Shown one piece after another: positions 9,528-17,900 of a stretch of DNA of 64,000 nt. The notes beneath the pieces are model-generated. The model saw only the letters and a program-made list of their open reading frames with translations. It ran no database searches and was not told the DNA's origin. Source of the stretch: Arenibacter troitsensis (GTDB lineage Bacteria; Bacteroidota; Bacteroidia; Flavobacteriales; Flavobacteriaceae); assembly GCF_900177645.1 (NCBI RefSeq), contig NZ_FXAO01000005.1, forward strand, positions 375,889 to 439,888. Direction: 5' to 3'. The translations under genes were made by a program, and so were the position numbers. Positions within the stretch are counted from its first letter, which is position 1. Each line of letters begins with the position of its first letter.

Positions 9528-10775
9528 TTAATTTATAAACCCGACCCCAGCGGTTGTATTGGTCTGATTATCTATTAGGATAAAAGAGCCATTGGTTCTG
9601 TGATTCTTGAAGGAATCATAAAAAATAGGCTTATTCAATCTAAAAGTAACCTGTGCTATATCGTTCATTCCCAAAGCAGTGATAGAGGTATCTATGCCAG
9701 AGTAATCCGGATGAATCTTATGGTGAATGTTCTCCACCTTGGCCAAAACCTTATTTACACCGTGTTGCACTACATATTTACCACCCACGGTTAATTTTTG
9801 TGAATCCATCCAAGAAACCGTTGCCGTAAATTGCTTGTCGATAGTAGGCAAATCACCTGCCTTCACCAACATATCCCCCCTACTCACATTGATCTCATCC
9901 TCCAAGGTAATAGTTACCGAAGAGCGTCTGGTTGCCGTTTTATACTTCTTATCGTAAAAATATATTTCCTTGATCTTGGATCTGGTCATGGATGGCAATA
10001 CCACTATTTCATCCCCAACACTTAGCTCTCCTCCATACACTTTACCGGCAAATCCTCTAAAATCGTGGAATTCATCAGTTTTGGGACGTATTACATACTG
10101 CACCGGGAATCTTGGGGTACCAACGTTATAGATATCCTTTCTATCCAATTCCTCAAAATGCTCCAACAAAGTCTGTCCTTTGTACCAAGCCATTTTTTCC
10201 GACCTGTTTACCACATTATCTCCTTTGAGCGCACTAACCGGGATAAAAGTAATTTTCTGATCCTGGTAATCTCGTTTGCTCATCAATTTCTCAAAATCGG
10301 CCTTGATTTCATTATACCTTTCTTCTGAATAATCAACCAGGTCCATTTTATTAATGGCTACGATTACATCTTTGATCCTCAATAAATTATTGATAAAAAA
10401 GTGCCTATTGGTCTGCTCTATCACCCCTTTTCTTGCATCGATCAGAATAATGGCCGCTTGGGAGGTAGAAGCACCGGTTACCATGTTACGGGTATATTCC
10501 ACGTGTCCGGGAGTATCCGCTATAATGTAACTCTTGTTGGGCGTAGAGAAGTAGATATGCGCTACATCTATAGTAATCCCTTGTTCCCTTTCTGCCACCA
10601 AACCATCTGTAGCCAAGGAGAAATCCAGATAATCATATCCTTTTTGCTTTGATGTTTTTTCAATGGCTTCCAACTTATCATCGGTAAGCGATTTGGTATC
10701 GTACAGCAATCTTCCGATCAAGGTACTTTTACCGTCATCCACACTTCCTGCTGTCGCTATTTTTAGTACTTCCAT
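9528..10775 (-). CDS. cysN: Sulfate adenylyltransferase GTPase subunit CysN
   Basis: This is the GTP-hydrolysing subunit of ATP sulfurylase, coupling GTP hydrolysis to adenosine 5'-phosphosulfate (APS) formation. The translation-factor GTPase motifs are clear: GSVDDGKSTLIGRLLYD (G1, about 10-26), DTPGHVEYTRNM (G3) and NKMDLVDY (G4), followed by two beta-barrel domains. At 415 residues it is slightly shorter than E. coli CysN and has no fused APS kinase (CysC). It follows cysD by 74 bases. Confidence 0.96.
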   Translation of the reverse strand: MEVLKIATAGSVDDGKSTLIGRLLYDTKSLTDDKLEAIEKTSKQKGYDYLDFSLATDGLVAEREQGITIDVAHIYFSTPNKSYIIADTPGHVEYTRNMVTGASTSQAAIILIDARKGVIEQTNRHFFINNLLRIKDVIVAINKMDLVDYSEERYNEIKADFEKLMSKRDYQDQKITFIPVSALKGDNVVNRSEKMAWYKGQTLLEHFEELDRKDIYNVGTPRFPVQYVIRPKTDEFHDFRGFAGKVYGGELSVGDEIVVLPSMTRSKIKEIYFYDKKYKTATRRSSVTITLEDEINVSRGDMLVKAGDLPTIDKQFTATVSWMDSQKLTVGGKYVVQHGVNKVLAKVENIHHKIHPDYSGIDTSITALGMNDIAQVTFRLNKPIFYDSFKNHRTNGSFILIDNQTNTTAGVGFIN

Positions 10776-10849
10776 TTCTTTTGTGTTTTGTATTTGGCTT
10801 CGTTTATGTTGACTAACCTGAATTAATCAACCAATTACTACTGCCGACT

Positions 10850-11806
10850 TTAAAAGTATCCTTGTTGTTTTCTTTTCTCCATGGCAGCTTCGGAACGTTT
10901 ATCATCTATCCTAGCTCCCCTTTCGGAAATCTTGGATTCCCTAATTTCACCTACCACCTTTTCAATGGTGTCTGCATGGGACAGTACCGCGGAGGTACAA
11001 CTCATATCCCCAACGGTCCTAAAACGAACCATACGCTCCTCTACTTTTTCATCCTCTGCACGGAAAACCACATCATCTTCGGCAGACCATATGAATCCGT
11101 CCCTAAGGAATACCTTTCTCTTATGGGCAAAATAGATGGATGGTATTTCAATTTGCTCTTTTTGGATATAGCTCCAAACATCCAATTCTGTCCAGTTACT
11201 AATTGGAAAAACCCTTACGTTCTGCCCCAATTCTATCTGACCATTCAACATGTCGAACAATTCCGGACGCTGGTTTTTCTCATCCCACTGACCAAAATCG
11301 TCACGAACAGAAAAGATACGTTCTTTGGCGCGCGCCTTTTCTTCATCCCTTCTTGCACCTCCAATACAGGCATCAAACTTAAATTCCTCAATGGCATCCA
11401 ACAAAGTAGTAGTCTGCAACATGTTCCTACTGGAATATTTACCTGTTTCCTCTACAACTTTACCTTGATCTATGGAATCCTGCACATTACGAACAATAAG
11501 CTCCACACCCAATTCCTTGACCAATTTATCCCTAAAGGCAATGGTCTCCGGAAAATTATGCCCGGTATCTATATGCATTAAAGGGAAAGGTATTTTAGCT
11601 GGATAAAAGGCCTTCTGAGCCAATCTAACCAAAGTAATGGAATCTTTACCACCAGAAAACAGCAATACTGGTTTTTCAAATTGGGCAGCTACTTCCCTTA
11701 AAATATAAATAGCTTCGTTCTCCAAAGCATTATTGTTCAATACCTCCAATTCATTCGATTCGTTCACGCCTACTAATGTTTCCAATTCAGATTCTACAAT
11801 GCTCAC
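10850..11806 (-). CDS. cysD: Sulfate adenylyltransferase catalytic subunit CysD
   Basis: This is the PP-loop catalytic subunit of ATP sulfurylase. The core begins LENEAIYILREVAAQFEKP, has the PP-loop SGGKDSI, then HIDTGHNFPE and IGGARRDEEKARAKER, ending KRKQQGYF. There is no in-frame ATG before the core; the open frame starts with TTG at 11836, and GTG at 11806 is the better start, leaving a roughly 30-residue N-terminal extension relative to E. coli CysD. The choice is uncertain. It lies between cysH (66-base gap with this start) and cysN in one operon. Confidence 0.94.
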   Translation of the reverse strand: MSIVESELETLVGVNESNELEVLNNNALENEAIYILREVAAQFEKPVLLFSGGKDSITLVRLAQKAFYPAKIPFPLMHIDTGHNFPETIAFRDKLVKELGVELIVRNVQDSIDQGKVVEETGKYSSRNMLQTTTLLDAIEEFKFDACIGGARRDEEKARAKERIFSVRDDFGQWDEKNQRPELFDMLNGQIELGQNVRVFPISNWTELDVWSYIQKEQIEIPSIYFAHKRKVFLRDGFIWSAEDDVVFRAEDEKVEERMVRFRTVGDMSCTSAVLSHADTIEKVVGEIRESKISERGARIDDKRSEAAMEKRKQQGYF

Positions 11807-11872
11807 AATAATTCTGTATTTAATTGGCTCTCCCAAAAAAGGACTGATTCACCAATTGTTAATATTCTTTTC

Positions 11873-12496
11873 TTAGGTATGCAAACCACATTCCCGGTTT
11901 TCCAAAACCTTGGTGGGATCGAAATACTTATGTTCATTGGGTAAATTCCTGTCCTTGAGATAAGCATCCAATTGACTATCATTAAAGTGATAAAAAGGAC
12001 TCACCTTCAACACCCCATCCCTACTTAAGCTTAAAATATCCAAAGAATCCCTTAAAGCAGTTTGCCCCTGTCTTAGATTCGTAAACCAAACATCTGGCTT
12101 ATGCTCCTCCATGGCCCTTCTAAACGGTTCCAATTTTACCTGCTCCGTAAAAAGTTGATGTCTGGGATCATCAATACCAGGAATCCCCATGATAGCATCC
12201 CTGTGCGAGGAAGTTTGCTTGGGAACATATAATTTTACATTCAAATGCAATCTTGTAATTAATTCCTCGGCATGCTTATAGGTATTGGGCGTATTATAAC
12301 CAGTATCGCACCAAATTACCGGAATAAGAGGGGAAACTTCCGTTACCGCATGCAAAATAGCAACTTCATATGGTCGGAAATTTGTGGTCACCACAGGCTT
12401 CTCGGCAGACTGTATGGCCCAGGAAATTATTTCCTCTGGCGGTATCCCTTTAAATTGTTGATTTAACTTATGTATTTGTTCCTCTGTATATGCCAT
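11873..12496 (-). CDS. cysH: Phosphoadenylyl-/adenylyl-sulfate reductase CysH
   Basis: This 207-residue PP-loop enzyme reduces activated sulfate to sulfite using thioredoxin. It has TTNFRPYEVAILH, WCDTGYNTPNTYKHAEEL, LRQGQTALRDSL and the C-terminal catalytic ECGLHT (Cys about 203). The Cys-Cys and Cys-x2-Cys pairs that bind the Fe-S cluster in APS reductases are absent; Cys203 is essentially the only candidate active cysteine, which is the pattern of PAPS reductases. Yet no APS kinase gene is present in the window. The start at MAYTEEQ is chosen because an earlier start would overlap the DUF2061 gene. Confidence 0.93.
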   Translation of the reverse strand: MAYTEEQIHKLNQQFKGIPPEEIISWAIQSAEKPVVTTNFRPYEVAILHAVTEVSPLIPVIWCDTGYNTPNTYKHAEELITRLHLNVKLYVPKQTSSHRDAIMGIPGIDDPRHQLFTEQVKLEPFRRAMEEHKPDVWFTNLRQGQTALRDSLDILSLSRDGVLKVSPFYHFNDSQLDAYLKDRNLPNEHKYFDPTKVLENRECGLHT

Positions 12497-12533
12497 TGTC
12501 CTCAATTCTTTTATTACATTGAATTTTACCGTC

Positions 12534-12803
12534 TTACTTTCCCCAATTAATCTTGTTCCAGATTCTTTCATGGAAGAAATACAACAACATCTTGGTAAAC
12601 AGCTCTACCACTCCAATTGAAAATGCAACAGACAATGTCCCGGTCACGATCCAAGAAATAAGAATAGTATCCAAGGTCCCAATAATTCTCCAACTGATAG
12701 ATTTAGCAATACTCCTTTTAGGATTTTCGGAAGACTTATCCGCCTTGTAACTTTTAGTTACAGTATTTGAATTATTATTTGCAATTAATTGTTCAGCAAT
12801 CAT
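12534..12803 (-). CDS. DUF2061 small membrane protein
   Basis: This is an 89-residue protein whose C-terminal 60 residues match the DUF2061 pattern: KSISWRIIGTLDTILISWIV, then a second hydrophobic helix and LLYFFHERIWNKINWG. Two membrane helices are evident. The biochemical role of the family is unknown; genes of this type often sit in front of sulfate-assimilation genes, and here it is the first gene of the cysH-cysD-cysN operon, 37 bases before cysH. A role linked to sulfate or sulfite handling at the membrane is inference from context. Confidence 0.88.
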   Translation of the reverse strand: MIAEQLIANNNSNTVTKSYKADKSSENPKRSIAKSISWRIIGTLDTILISWIVTGTLSVAFSIGVVELFTKMLLYFFHERIWNKINWGK

Positions 12804-12824
12804 ATGACAAAAAACTTAAATTTA

Positions 12825-12849
12825 TTACCCTATCGATTTAATAGAGTAA
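12825..12849. promoter_or_regulatory. Operator-like element, proximal copy, at the DUF2061-cysH promoter
   Basis: The element runs from TTACCCTAT to ATAGAGTAA and is an inverted repeat (TTACcCTAT facing ATAGaGTAA). It lies immediately downstream of the -7 box, over the expected transcription start, the classic place for a repressor. A second copy, identical at 20 of 25 positions, lies 80 bases upstream. The Rrf2 regulator encoded next door is the obvious candidate to bind it. Confidence 0.6.
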
Positions 12850-12850
12850 G

Positions 12851-12879
12851 CAAAAATAAAAATAATTTCCGGACCACAA
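12851..12879 (-). promoter_or_regulatory. Promoter of the DUF2061-cysH-cysD-cysN operon
   Basis: On the minus strand a TTG (plus 12877-12879) and TATTTTTG (plus 12851-12858, perfect TAnnTTTG) are separated by 18 bases. The predicted start falls inside the proximal operator-like element. Confidence 0.6.
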
Positions 12880-12904
12880 TAAAAAAATTTAGTTAAAATT
12901 CAAT

Positions 12905-12929
12905 TTACCCTATAAATTTAGTAGATTAC
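12905..12929. promoter_or_regulatory. Operator-like element, distal copy
   Basis: It shares TTACCCTAT, ATTTA and TAGA with the proximal copy in the same order and orientation, 80 bases apart, and lies about 26 bases upstream of the -33 element. Two similarly placed copies around one promoter suggest co-operative binding or looping by a regulator. Confidence 0.5.
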
Positions 12930-13006
12930 TAAAAATTTCTTTGAATTTTGAAGAAAATGAATGTCAATAACCAAATTATCGCCCTACACCAAAATATGGC
13001 ACATCC

Positions 13007-13417
13007 TTAAGGCACCAAGTCGGCAAGTGTATTGTTCTTAAAGACCTCTAGGGTGCTGTCCCTTACCTGTAGCATTAATTTATGCACGGAACAGCTGGCC
13101 TCATCGGGACAATCCTCACATTTTTCGTAGAAATTTAGACTTACACAGGGCACCATTGCTATTGGCCCTTCCAACACCCTCATAACGGTGGTCATTGGAA
13201 TATCTTTGGGATCCTTAATAAGGTAATAACCTCCTCCCTTTCCTTTTTTGGAACCTAGGATACCTGTTTTCCTCAAGGTAAGAAGAATACTCTCCAAAAA
13301 CTTTTGGGAAATATTCTCATGTTTGGCTATTTCAGAAATCTGAACAGGGGCACGTCCTTTTTGGGACGCCAAGAAGGTAAGTGCCTTTAATCCGTATTTT
13401 GTCTTTTTGGAAAGCAT
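13007..13417 (-). CDS. Rrf2-family transcriptional regulator
   Basis: This is a 136-residue winged-helix protein of the Rrf2 family (relatives: IscR, CymR, NsrR). The N-terminal MLSKKTKYGLKALTFLA and ISQKFLESILLTLRKTGIL (recognition helix region) followed by SKKGKGGGYYL (wing) are typical. The C-terminal half has a cysteine set, PCVSLNFYEKCEDCPDEASC, that could bind an Fe-S cluster or another effector, though the spacing differs from IscR. It sits between metZ and the DUF2061-cysH operon, close to the operator-like repeats, so control of sulfur assimilation, as by CymR in Bacillus, is a reasonable inference. Confidence 0.93.
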   Translation of the reverse strand: MLSKKTKYGLKALTFLASQKGRAPVQISEIAKHENISQKFLESILLTLRKTGILGSKKGKGGGYYLIKDPKDIPMTTVMRVLEGPIAMVPCVSLNFYEKCEDCPDEASCSVHKLMLQVRDSTLEVFKNNTLADLVP

Positions 13418-13512
13418 GCAGCGAAGATAAGGAAAATTAACATTCGCTATTAGGCATGCCCCAATTTTACAAAAAGAGGTTTAGCAACAAGGCAAGCTCT
13501 TTTAATTTCCTT

Positions 13513-14682
13513 CTATCCCAGTGCTTGTTCAATATCTGCGATGATATCATCTATATGCTCCAAGCCTACCGACACACGTACCATACCATCGGTAATTCCG
13601 GAGGCCAATCTTTCCTCGACGGACAATTTACTGTGGGTTGTAGACGCCGGATGCGTAACTATACTTCTCGAATCCCCTAAATTGGCCGACAATGACAACA
13701 TTTTTATAGCGTTGAAGAATTTTTGTCCGGCCTCAACCCCTCCTTTTACCTCAAATGCCACAACGCAACCCCCTGCCTTCATCTGTTTCTTGGCCACTTC
13801 ATATTTAGGATGCGATTTTAAAAAGGGATATTTTACCCAATTAACCTTGGGGTTACCTTCCAGGAATTCGGCCAGCTTCAGTGCATTGTCACAATGCTTG
13901 TCTACCCGCAGTGCCAAAGTTTCCAAACTTTTGGATAGCACCCAAGCATTAAAAGGTGATAACGAAGGGCCAGTTATCCTGGAAAAGCGATACACCTTGT
14001 CTATCAATGCCTTGCTCCCCACAGTGATACCGGCCAAGACCCTTCCTTGACCATCCATTAACTTTGTTCCTGAATGGATGACCAAATCGGCCCCATACTT
14101 TATAGGCTGCTGTAAATAGGGCGAAGCAAAACAATTATCTATGATATATATCAAATTGTGCTTTTTGGCAAAATTGCCCAATACCTCCAAGTCCAAAACG
14201 TCCACGCCCGGATTGGTGGGCGTCTCTGCATAGATAATTTTAGTTTTTGGGGTGAGCAATTGCTCCAATTTATCCAGCTCATCTATCTTAAAATAGCTGG
14301 TTGACACATTCCATTTTGGAAAAAACTGAGTGAACAAACTATGGGTAGACCCAAAAATACTTCTAGAAGAAATGATGTGATCCCCACTGTCCAATAGAGC
14401 TGCAAAAGTAGAGAACACGGCCGCCATACCCGATGCAAAGGCAAAACCATCCTCGGCCCCTTCCATTTTACAAACCTTTTCAATAAACTCGGAAGAATTG
14501 GGGTTGCTATACCTTGAATATATATTACGCTCCTTTTCCTCCGCGAAGGAGGCACGCATGTCCTCCGCATCCTCGAAGATAAAGCTAGAGGTTAAATACA
14601 TTGGCGTAGAGTGCTCCAAAAATTGGGTGCGTTCCGTTTGAGTGCGTATAGCTTCCGTTTCAAATTTAAAATTCTTCTTCAT
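13513..14682 (-). CDS. metZ: Trans-sulfuration PLP enzyme, probably O-succinyl/acetylhomoserine sulfhydrylase MetZ
   Basis: This 389-residue Cys/Met-metabolism PLP enzyme carries the PLP lysine in VIHSGTKLMDGQGRVLAG (about residue 203); the DGQGR sequence is characteristic of MetZ rather than MetB or MetY. Other family marks are YSRYSNPN near residue 55 and the SLGDSRSIVTHPASTTH region near the end (here NLGDSRSIVTHPASTTH). It would make homocysteine from an activated homoserine and sulfide. It lies downstream of the MetX-AK-HSD fusion in the same direction. Cystathionine gamma-synthase or -lyase activity is the alternative. A second sulfhydrylase (metY) is present upstream, so there are two related enzymes in one block. 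Confidence 0.88.
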   Translation of the reverse strand: MKKNFKFETEAIRTQTERTQFLEHSTPMYLTSSFIFEDAEDMRASFAEEKERNIYSRYSNPNSSEFIEKVCKMEGAEDGFAFASGMAAVFSTFAALLDSGDHIISSRSIFGSTHSLFTQFFPKWNVSTSYFKIDELDKLEQLLTPKTKIIYAETPTNPGVDVLDLEVLGNFAKKHNLIYIIDNCFASPYLQQPIKYGADLVIHSGTKLMDGQGRVLAGITVGSKALIDKVYRFSRITGPSLSPFNAWVLSKSLETLALRVDKHCDNALKLAEFLEGNPKVNWVKYPFLKSHPKYEVAKKQMKAGGCVVAFEVKGGVEAGQKFFNAIKMLSLSANLGDSRSIVTHPASTTHSKLSVEERLASGITDGMVRVSVGLEHIDDIIADIEQALG

Positions 14683-14771
14683 TATTTCTGTACTGTCTAA
14701 TTCTTCTATTCTTTTTCCTACTAATTTGCATGATTCCGATGTAGAATTCGGCTATTTAACTACAATTCCCC

Positions 14772-14963
14772 GGTGGCCGAGCGGAGTCCAAGGCACATTC
14801 AAATTCTTTCCCTTTCAACCCTAACCGATTTAAACTACGCTCAATCTCCGAATATCAACGTTGGCTGGATTCAACCGATGCCATGTCCAAACATCCTTCT
14901 TCTCAACTATGCCCGATTTCGACTACGCTCAATCTCCGAATATCAACGGTGCCGAGCGGAGCC
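14772..14963. repeat. REP-like intergenic repeat cluster between metZ and the metX fusion
   Basis: A 27-base direct repeat (starting ACTACGCTCAATCTCC) occurs at 14834-14860 and 14922-14948, with the flanking CCGATTT also repeated. GGTGGCCGAGCGGAGTC at 14772-14788 and GTGCCGAGCGGAGCC at 14949-14963 are near-inverted partners of the GACTACGCTCAATCTCC arm, so the units can pair as imperfect palindromes. This fits a dispersed REP-type element. The 295-base gap between the genes holds nothing else I can support. Confidence 0.6.
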
Positions 14964-14977
14964 GGAGCCATAGAAAT

Positions 14978-17900
14978 TTATCCTTTTTCCGCAATTCGCA
15001 ATATATCCCCAAAAACACCCCTGGCCGTAACCGCAGCTCCTGCGCCCGCGCCTTGAATAACCAACGGATGCTGTCCATAGGACTCTGTATATATTTCAAT
15101 GATGGAATCGGATCCTTTTATTTGTCCTAATGCGCTTTCTTTGGGCACAGAGATCAATTTTACCTCCAACTTCCCTTTTTCCTTTTGCAGGTCTCCGGAC
15201 AGGTCCCCCACATAACGTAGAACGTGACCAGGCTTTTGCGCATTCTTTATCTTGCTAAACTTTTCATCCAAGATAGCCAATCGCTCCAAAAAGCCTTTTA
15301 CATCCCCATCCTGCAACGACTCGGGAATTAAATTTTCTATTTGAATATCCGAAAACTCATTGCTCAGATCCAATTCCCTGGCCAAAATAAGTAGCTTCCT
15401 GCCCACATCGTTACCGGAAAGGTCTTCGCGTGGGTCCGGTTCGGTATACCCCAAGTCCATCGCTTCCCGTAAAATTTCCGAGAACAAGGCATCCTTTTCC
15501 GAAAAGGTATTGAAAATATAGCTTAAGGAACCCGAAAACACCCCTTTTATTCTGGTAATGTTCTCTCCAGAAAGATGCAACAATTTAATGGTATCTATCA
15601 AAGGTAATCCTGCACCTACATTGGTTTCATATAAGTATTGCTTTTGATGCTTGGCAAGTTCCTCCCTAAGCAATTGGTAATAATCGAACCGTAGTGTATT
15701 GGCAATCTTATTGGAGGACACCAAATCAAATCCATTATCTACAAAATCAAAATAGGAGGCCACAAATTCTTCATTGGCAGTATTGTCTACCGCAATAAGG
15801 TTCTCCAAATGATTGTCCTTGGCATATTTAAATATATCTTCCAATTTGTAGGGTATAGCCTTGGTTTCCATGGCGCTTTTCCAATTTTTGGAAATACCAT
15901 TTTTATTCAAAAGAACCTTTTTAGAATTGGCAACCGCAAATACATTGATATGGATTCCTTTCCTTTTTTCGATGGTCTTATTGGATTTAAGAATTTGATC
16001 AATCAGGGTTCCACCAACGTTTCCATGTCCAAAAATGGCCAAATTTACCTTTTTGCTTATCCCAAATATCTGCCCGTGCACTACATTCAATGCCTTGTGC
16101 AAATCTGATTTCTTTACCACCAAACTCACATTTTTTCCCGAAACGGTATTGTTGAACAACAAAGGAACCACCTGGTTTTTAATGAGTGCATTGAATGGCT
16201 TGTGAAAAGTACTCAAGTCCTGTCCCACAATGGAAATAACAGATACTTGATCTATAACCGTAATATTGTTTATATCCTGTAGTTTGAAATCGGTTTGAAA
16301 TTCCTCTTCCAAGGAAGTTTTGGCCAAATTGGCATTTTTGGCGTCGACCACCAAACCAATCCCCCTTTCCGATGACCCTTGGGAAATAATACTAACACTT
16401 ATATTGTTATTACCCATTGTCCTAAAGATACGGGCATCTACCCCTACCTTGCCCAACAAACCGCGACCTTCCAAATTGATCAACGCCATATTTTCAATAA
16501 CGGACAAGGATTTTATACCCTCCTTGCTGGTCTTGGCACTGATCAAGGTACCCTCATTGTCATTGTTAAAGGTATTTAGGATCCGCAACGGAATATTCTT
16601 TTCTATTAATGGAATAATAGTCTTGGCATGTAAGATATTGGTTCCAAAATTTGCCAGCTCATTGGCTTCGCTATAGGAAAGTTCCGAGATTCTTTTGGCC
16701 TCTGGAACCAAATCCGGGTTGGCCGTAAAGATCCCATCCACATGGGTGTAGTTCTGCAATTCTTCCGCATTGAGGTAATTGGCCAACAAGGCAGCGGAAT
16801 AATTACTCCCATTTCTACCCAAGGTAGTTGTTTCATTCTGCTCATTGGAGGCAATAAAACCAGTAGTGACCACTACAGCATCCATTTCCAATTTCCCAAA
16901 CTCGCTTTTTACATTTTCCTTGGACAAGGTCTCCAATACCTTGGCATCGCCAAAGTTGGAATCTGTTTTAATAAGTTGTCTCGAATCGATGAATTTTGCA
17001 TTGACCCCTTTTCCAATAAGCAATTTGGTCACCAATTTGGCGGAAAGCAACTCTCCAAAAGCCAACACCTGGTCTTTTATTTTAGGGCTATAATCCCCCA
17101 ATAAAGCTACCCCTTCGAACAATTTCACCAATCCTCGGAAGTCTTCGGAAAGATTTACATTGCCATAGGTGTGCTTTTGATATTTTTCAAACTCTTCAAA
17201 ATCCTTTACATAGTCCAACCCCTTGGCAGCTTTGTCCAAGATAGCCTCCAATTCGTCCGTAGCCTTGTTTCTAGCCGAAACAACTACTGCAATATTTTCA
17301 CCAACGGCAACCTTATCCGTTATTATCTGAAGTACGGTATCCAATCCCTCTCCATTGGCCAATGACTTGCCTCCGAATTTCAGGACCTTCACTTTTTTAG
17401 ATCTTCCATTACGCTCAAAAACCCCCTTTAAAAGCTCCTCCATTTGATTGAACTCTATTAAAAAGGCATCATGCCCGTGTAGGGAATGAATTTCCCCGTA
17501 GGTTACATTGCTATTTGCCTGGGCCAATTTTTTAAAGGTATCCTTGTTTTCCTGGGCCGTAAAAAAAAGGTCGGAATCTACCCCAATAATATGGATATTG
17601 GTATCGCTATTCTGCAAATTAATAAATGCCTCTTCCCCATTTCTATTGATATCAATGGTCTTCAGCAATTGATTCATTAGTTTGTAGGCAGACAATTGAA
17701 AACGTTCCTGTAATTTTTTACCATGGTGTGTTAACCAACTCTCTACATTAAAGACTTTCAGCTCCTCATTGGTGCTTCTTTTAAAACGCTCCTTAAAGGA
17801 TTCCGGTGTCCTATAGCAGAGCATGGCATGCATACGGGCATCGTGTACGGGCTGCTTGGAGTTCACCAAAAACTGTTCCTGAATCTGGCAATTGGCAATA

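Noticed and set aside
10862-11581. Long plus-strand open frame (239 codons) opposite cysD
   Set aside because: It lies entirely antisense to cysD, has no recognisable domain, and its residue pattern (rich in Phe, Ile, Leu and Pro) is that of the complement of a coding strand.
12804-13006. Possible small gene in the DUF2061-Rrf2 gap
   Set aside because: No frame with protein-like sequence; the space is explained by promoter and operator-like elements.
14834-14948. CRISPR-like pair of repeats
   Set aside because: Only two copies, repeats extend irregularly, spacer is not repeated, and no cas genes are present.
14773-14973. Small plus-strand frame in the repeat cluster
   Set aside because: It is made of the intergenic repeats themselves, so the duplicated peptide segments are a by-product of DNA repeats.
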